From Imtechella halotolerans (GTDB taxonomy: Bacteria > Bacteroidota > Bacteroidia > Flavobacteriales > Flavobacteriaceae): a stretch of 64,000 nucleotides of DNA. The position numbers and the translations under genes were made by a program. The stretch is from the NCBI RefSeq assembly GCF_028743515.2, contig NZ_CP117969.2:1831501-1895500 (forward strand). Reading direction: 5' to 3'. This document shows positions 60,688 through 64,000 of this stretch, in pieces. How positions within the stretch are numbered: position 1 is the first letter of the stretch; each line of letters starts with the position of its first letter. A model generated the notes under the pieces. The model was not told the origin of the DNA and searched no databases. It was given only the letters and a program-made list of their open reading frames with translations.

Positions 60688-62883
60688 ATGGAGATGCAAC
60701 AATTTTATTACGACAACAAAATTGTTAAGAAGTTCATCTATGCAACCCTACTCTGGGGTGTTGTAGGGATGCTGGTGGGGCTACTACTAGCCTTCTTATT
60801 TTTATTCCCCAACTTAACTGATGGCATTTCATGGCTTAGCTTTGGCCGATTACGTCCGCTGCATACCAATGCCGTAATTTTTGCCTTTGTGGGAAATGCC
60901 ATTTTTGCTGGGGTTTACTACTCTCTACAACGGCTTTTAAAAGCTCGTATGTTTAGTGACTTCCTCAGTAACTTTAATTTTTGGGGATGGCAGTTGATTA
61001 TTGTAGCAGCAGCAATAACACTTCCGCTAGGATACACAACCTCAAAAGAATATGCAGAGTTAGAATGGCCTATTGATATCGCTATTGCCCTAGTCTGGGT
61101 AGCCTTTGGTGTTAACATGATAGGAACCATTCTACGTCGCCGTCAACGCCACCTTTATGTAGCTATTTGGTTTTATATTGCTACGTTTGTGACTGTTGCT
61201 GTATTGCATATTTTTAATAGTTTAGAAATTCCTGTTACTGCCTTAAAGAGTTATTCTGTTTATGCTGGTGTACAAGACGCATTAGTTCAATGGTGGTATG
61301 GTCACAATGCAGTTGCATTTTTCCTTACAACCCCATTTCTTGGACTAATGTATTATTTTGTACCAAAGGCTGCTAATCGCCCGGTTTATTCCTATCGATT
61401 ATCAATTGTGCATTTTTGGAGTTTAATTTTTATCTACATCTGGGCTGGACCTCACCATTTACTATATACTTCTTTACCTGATTGGGCTCAGAACCTGGGT
61501 GTTGTGTTTTCAGTAATGCTAATAGCTCCTTCATGGGGAGGGATGATCAACGGATTACTAACATTAAGAGGTGCTTGGGACAAAGTCCGTGTTGATCCTG
61601 TACTTAAATTTATGGTAGTAGCCATTACAGGTTATGGTATGGCAACTTTTGAAGGCCCAATGCTTTCACTTAAAAATGTGAATGCTATTGCTCACTTTAG
61701 TGATTGGATTATTGCTCACGTTCACGTTGGTGCACTAGCATGGAATGGCTTTTTGACCTTTGGTATGATCTATTATCTTGTACCTAGAATGTTTAAGACT
61801 CAATTATACTCTCTTAAATTAGCTAACTTCCATTTCTGGATTGGCACCTTAGGTATTATTCTATATGCATTGCCTTTATATGTTGCTGGATTCGCCCAAG
61901 CATCAATGTGGAAACAATTCAACCCAGATGGAACATTGGTATATGGTAACTTCCTTGAAACAGTTACCCAAATTATGCCAATGTATTGGATGCGTGCAAT
62001 TGGAGGAACCTTCTTTGTAATTGGTGTTTTAGTTGGAGTTTACAACACTATAAAGACGGTACGTCAAGGAAGTAAAGCTGAAGACGAACTAGCCGAAGCC
62101 CCTGCTCTAGAACGCATTTCTAAAGGACGTCTACGAGGCGAAACTTTCCATACTTGGTTAGAAAGAAAACCAGTTCAGCTAACAATTTTAGCTACCATTG
62201 CAATTCTTATTGGTGGTATTGTACAAATAGTTCCAACCATTCTTGTAAAATCAAATATTCCGACCATATCAAGTGTTAAACCATATACACCTCTCGAGTT
62301 AGAAGGTAGAGATCTTTACATTCGTGAAGGCTGTGTGGGTTGTCACTCACAAATGATACGTCCTTTCAGAAGTGAGGTAGAACGCTATGGGGAATACTCT
62401 AAAGCTGGAGAATATGTCTACGATCACCCATTCCTATGGGGAAGTAAGCGTACGGGCCCAGATTTATTAAGAGTTGGAGGCAAGTATTCTGACAACTGGC
62501 ATTTCAACCATATGTGGGATCCTCAAAGTACCTCATCTGGAAGTATAATGCCTGCCTATCAATGGTTGATTCGCAATGAACATGACAGAAGCGACATTCA
62601 GAAAAAAATGGAAGCCATGGTAAAACTTGGAGTGCCTTATACTGATGAAGATATTGCAGGTGCATTTGAACATATGGATACACAGGCAGCCAAAATCCAG
62701 GAAAATCTTCATAGCGATCCAGATTTTGTGAACTCATATGAAGCTGATAAAAAATACGCCCAAGAAAATGGGATGCGCTTTGTAGAGATGAAAGACAGAG
62801 AAATTGTTGCTCTAATCGCATATTTACAGCGATTGGGTACCGATATCAAAATAAAAAACTCAGACGAAACCGTAAATAACTAA
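60688..62883 (+). CDS. ccoN: cbb3-type cytochrome c oxidase, fused CcoN-CcoO subunits
   Basis: Protein of 731 residues combining the two subunits that are separate in proteobacteria. The CcoN part (about 1-480) has twelve spans and haem/CuB ligands (RPLHTNAVIFAFVGNA; WWYGHNAVAFFLTTP; GPHHLLYTSLPDWAQ; HVHVGALAWNG). After a linker (about 455-490) and a single span (about 492-512), the CcoO part carries one c-type haem site C549-VG-CH (CVGCHSQMIRPF) with later Met candidates (SGSIMPAY). It reduces O2 with high affinity and pumps protons. The fusion is regular in Bacteroidota. Confidence 0.96.
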   Translation: MEMQQFYYDNKIVKKFIYATLLWGVVGMLVGLLLAFLFLFPNLTDGISWLSFGRLRPLHTNAVIFAFVGNAIFAGVYYSLQRLLKARMFSDFLSNFNFWGWQLIIVAAAITLPLGYTTSKEYAELEWPIDIAIALVWVAFGVNMIGTILRRRQRHLYVAIWFYIATFVTVAVLHIFNSLEIPVTALKSYSVYAGVQDALVQWWYGHNAVAFFLTTPFLGLMYYFVPKAANRPVYSYRLSIVHFWSLIFIYIWAGPHHLLYTSLPDWAQNLGVVFSVMLIAPSWGGMINGLLTLRGAWDKVRVDPVLKFMVVAITGYGMATFEGPMLSLKNVNAIAHFSDWIIAHVHVGALAWNGFLTFGMIYYLVPRMFKTQLYSLKLANFHFWIGTLGIILYALPLYVAGFAQASMWKQFNPDGTLVYGNFLETVTQIMPMYWMRAIGGTFFVIGVLVGVYNTIKTVRQGSKAEDELAEAPALERISKGRLRGETFHTWLERKPVQLTILATIAILIGGIVQIVPTILVKSNIPTISSVKPYTPLELEGRDLYIREGCVGCHSQMIRPFRSEVERYGEYSKAGEYVYDHPFLWGSKRTGPDLLRVGGKYSDNWHFNHMWDPQSTSSGSIMPAYQWLIRNEHDRSDIQKKMEAMVKLGVPYTDEDIAGAFEHMDTQAAKIQENLHSDPDFVNSYEADKKYAQENGMRFVEMKDREIVALIAYLQRLGTDIKIKNSDETVNN

Positions 62884-62886
62884 GGT

Positions 62887-63072
62887 ATGCTCAAGTTTGT
62901 AAAAGACCATATGGCGACTATCAATGGGATAGAAATCTATCCCATTATATCGCTAACAATATTCTTCCTGTTCTTTGTAGGACTTTTTTGGTGGGTCTCT
63001 ACTTCCAAAAAAGAGTACATTAAACAGGTGAGTAACCTTCCTTTAGATAACCAAGAAAACGACCCATCATGA
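62887..63072 (+). CDS. ccoQ: cbb3-type cytochrome oxidase small subunit CcoQ/FixQ
   Basis: Protein of 61 residues with one transmembrane segment (about 17-37, ISLTIFFLFFVGLFWWVSTS), followed by a polar tail with SKKEYIKQVSNLPLDN (read as KEYIKQVSNLPLD). Position between ccoNO (3 bp) and ccoP (ATGA overlap) identifies it. It stabilises the oxidase complex. Confidence 0.9.
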   Translation: MLKFVKDHMATINGIEIYPIISLTIFFLFFVGLFWWVSTSKKEYIKQVSNLPLDNQENDPS

Positions 63073-64000
63073 GAAATTTTGCATCCTATCTGCGCGTCAT
63101 ATTCATAGTAACATTGGTTACCTTTGCGGCAGAATACTTTATAGATTCAGGAGAGAAGCCAGCCTTCTTAACCTTCAAAGAAGTTCCTATCTTTCTAACT
63201 CTCTTTACGATAGTTTTGATAGCCATTGAAATTATGATTGCCTCAATGAACAATCTGACCAATGCTATCATGACTGAAGAGCAGAAAGAACGCCTTGCTG
63301 AAAAAGCACGCATCGCTTCTGAAAATATTTGGTATAAAAAACTATATCACAAACTACTAGATCAAAAACCTATTGAAGCTGAGGGTGAAATAGAGTTAGA
63401 CCATAACTATGATGGTATTAAAGAGCTTGACAATAACCTGCCGCCTTGGTGGATTTATGGATTTTACCTTACGATTATTTTTGCCGTGGTATATCTTGTA
63501 CGATATCATATCCTTGGAGCTGATAACCAAAAAGCAGAATATGACAAAGAGATGGCTATCGCTAAAGCCGCTATAGAGGAGTACAAAAAAACTGCTAAAG
63601 ATCTAGTAGATGCCAGTACAGTAGAGTTCTTATCAGGAGAGGCTGATTTAGCGGCCGGTAAATTAATCTTCGATAACAATTGTGTTGCCTGTCATATGGC
63701 TGATGGTGGTGGTGGTATCGGTCCTAACCTAACAGACGACCACTGGATTCTTGGAGGAGGAATTAAAAATATATTCAACACCGTAGCTGAAGGAGGTCGA
63801 GATGGAAAGGGAATGGTGGCGTGGAAACAATCCTTGAAACCAATTGAAATAGCTCAAGTATCAAGTTATATCATGACTCTTCATGGTACAACGCCTGCGA
63901 ACCCTAAAGATCCCGAAGGTGATATTTGGGTGGATGAAAATGCTCCTGCTCAAGACGCTCCAGCCACTGAGGTAGAGCAAAATGAGGAACCTATACAAGA
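63069..64000 (+). CDS. ccoP: cbb3-type cytochrome c oxidase subunit CcoP, C-terminus outside window
   Basis: Starts at the ATG overlapping the ccoQ stop (63069-63072) and runs open to the window end, 310 codons. Two membrane spans (about 8-21 with 30-48; later about 140-157), the CcoP N-terminal signature LPPWWIYGFYLTIIFAVVYLV (core NLPPWWIYGFYL), and a cytochrome c domain with CVACHMADGGGGIGPNL (C205, C208, H209) and GGRDGKGMVAWKQSL (Met ligand). Bacteroidota CcoP has an extra N-terminal span pair compared with the proteobacterial form, as seen here. The acidic tail (NAPAQDAPATEVEQNEE) continues beyond the window. Confidence 0.93.
   Translation, partial: MRNFASYLRVIFIVTLVTFAAEYFIDSGEKPAFLTFKEVPIFLTLFTIVLIAIEIMIASMNNLTNAIMTEEQKERLAEKARIASENIWYKKLYHKLLDQKPIEAEGEIELDHNYDGIKELDNNLPPWWIYGFYLTIIFAVVYLVRYHILGADNQKAEYDKEMAIAKAAIEEYKKTAKDLVDASTVEFLSGEADLAAGKLIFDNNCVACHMADGGGGIGPNLTDDHWILGGGIKNIFNTVAEGGRDGKGMVAWKQSLKPIEIAQVSSYIMTLHGTTPANPKDPEGDIWVDENAPAQDAPATEVEQNEEPIQ

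Overview
The window is a piece of a flavobacterial (Bacteroidota, Flavobacteriaceae) chromosome, probably a marine member. The evidence is an AT-rich sequence, TAnnTTTG-type -7 promoter elements instead of E. coli -10 boxes, few Shine-Dalgarno sites, a type IX secretion (T9SS) module, a SecDF fusion, a CcoN-CcoO fusion, GLPGLI, DUF6588, DUF2911 and DUF6249 proteins, and a tmRNA tag ending GENNYALAA. I cannot name the genus.

Layout. 1-8.7 kb (minus): a three-gene T9SS surface module, with an OmpA/PD40 lipoprotein-like gene cut by the window edge, a PorP/SprF protein, and a 2089-residue adhesin that holds about nine nearly identical 399-bp repeats and ends in a gliding-motility C-terminal sorting domain. 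9-10.6 kb: a membrane-anchored TPR/AraC regulator. 10.8-15 kb: MepB-like protein, an arsenic operon (ArsR, ArsM methyltransferase, phosphatase-type arsenate reductase), a WYL regulator and a DinB protein. 15.1-23.7 kb: an accessory zone of decayed insertion sequences around a small GG-leader peptide gene with its own terminator, an erythromycin-esterase/ChaN-like lipoprotein, and a GLPGLI plus outer-membrane-barrel pair. It ends at tRNA-Arg(ACG), and a degenerate 100-bp direct repeat of the tRNA downstream region lies 5 kb away.

24-46 kb is mainly core: SecDF, malate dehydrogenase, DUF6588 protein, GyrB, AsnB, DUF2911 protein, an amidohydrolase, a barrel plus TPR pair, an ECF sigma factor with a possible membrane partner, FtsE, TypA and KdsA. 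46-49 kb: a membrane protein, a winged-helix regulator and CreD, with the same 17-bp inverted repeat in front of the first and third genes. 49-52 kb: two META-domain lipoproteins, a saccharopine-dehydrogenase-like enzyme and tmRNA. 53-56 kb: a SoxB-like metallophosphoesterase lipoprotein, DoxX and a secreted DsrE protein, possibly a small sulfur-compound operon. 57-64 kb: a Crp/Fnr regulator and the cbb3 oxidase genes (copper P-type ATPase, CcoS, CcoNO, CcoQ, CcoP cut by the window end).

Strongest new observations: (1) the palindrome ATGACAATTrTCAT occurs at exactly the same 36-nt phasing to a -7 element in front of both the copper ATPase and ccoS, the likely site of the neighbouring Fnr-type regulator; (2) ACTTTG-N5-CAAAGT precedes both the membrane-protein gene and creD; (3) an unlisted 44-residue GG-leader peptide gene sits before an EreA/ChaN-like lipoprotein; (4) a SoxB-like/DoxX/DsrE operon; (5) an adhesin repeat array so uniform at DNA level that it must be recently amplified or homogenised.
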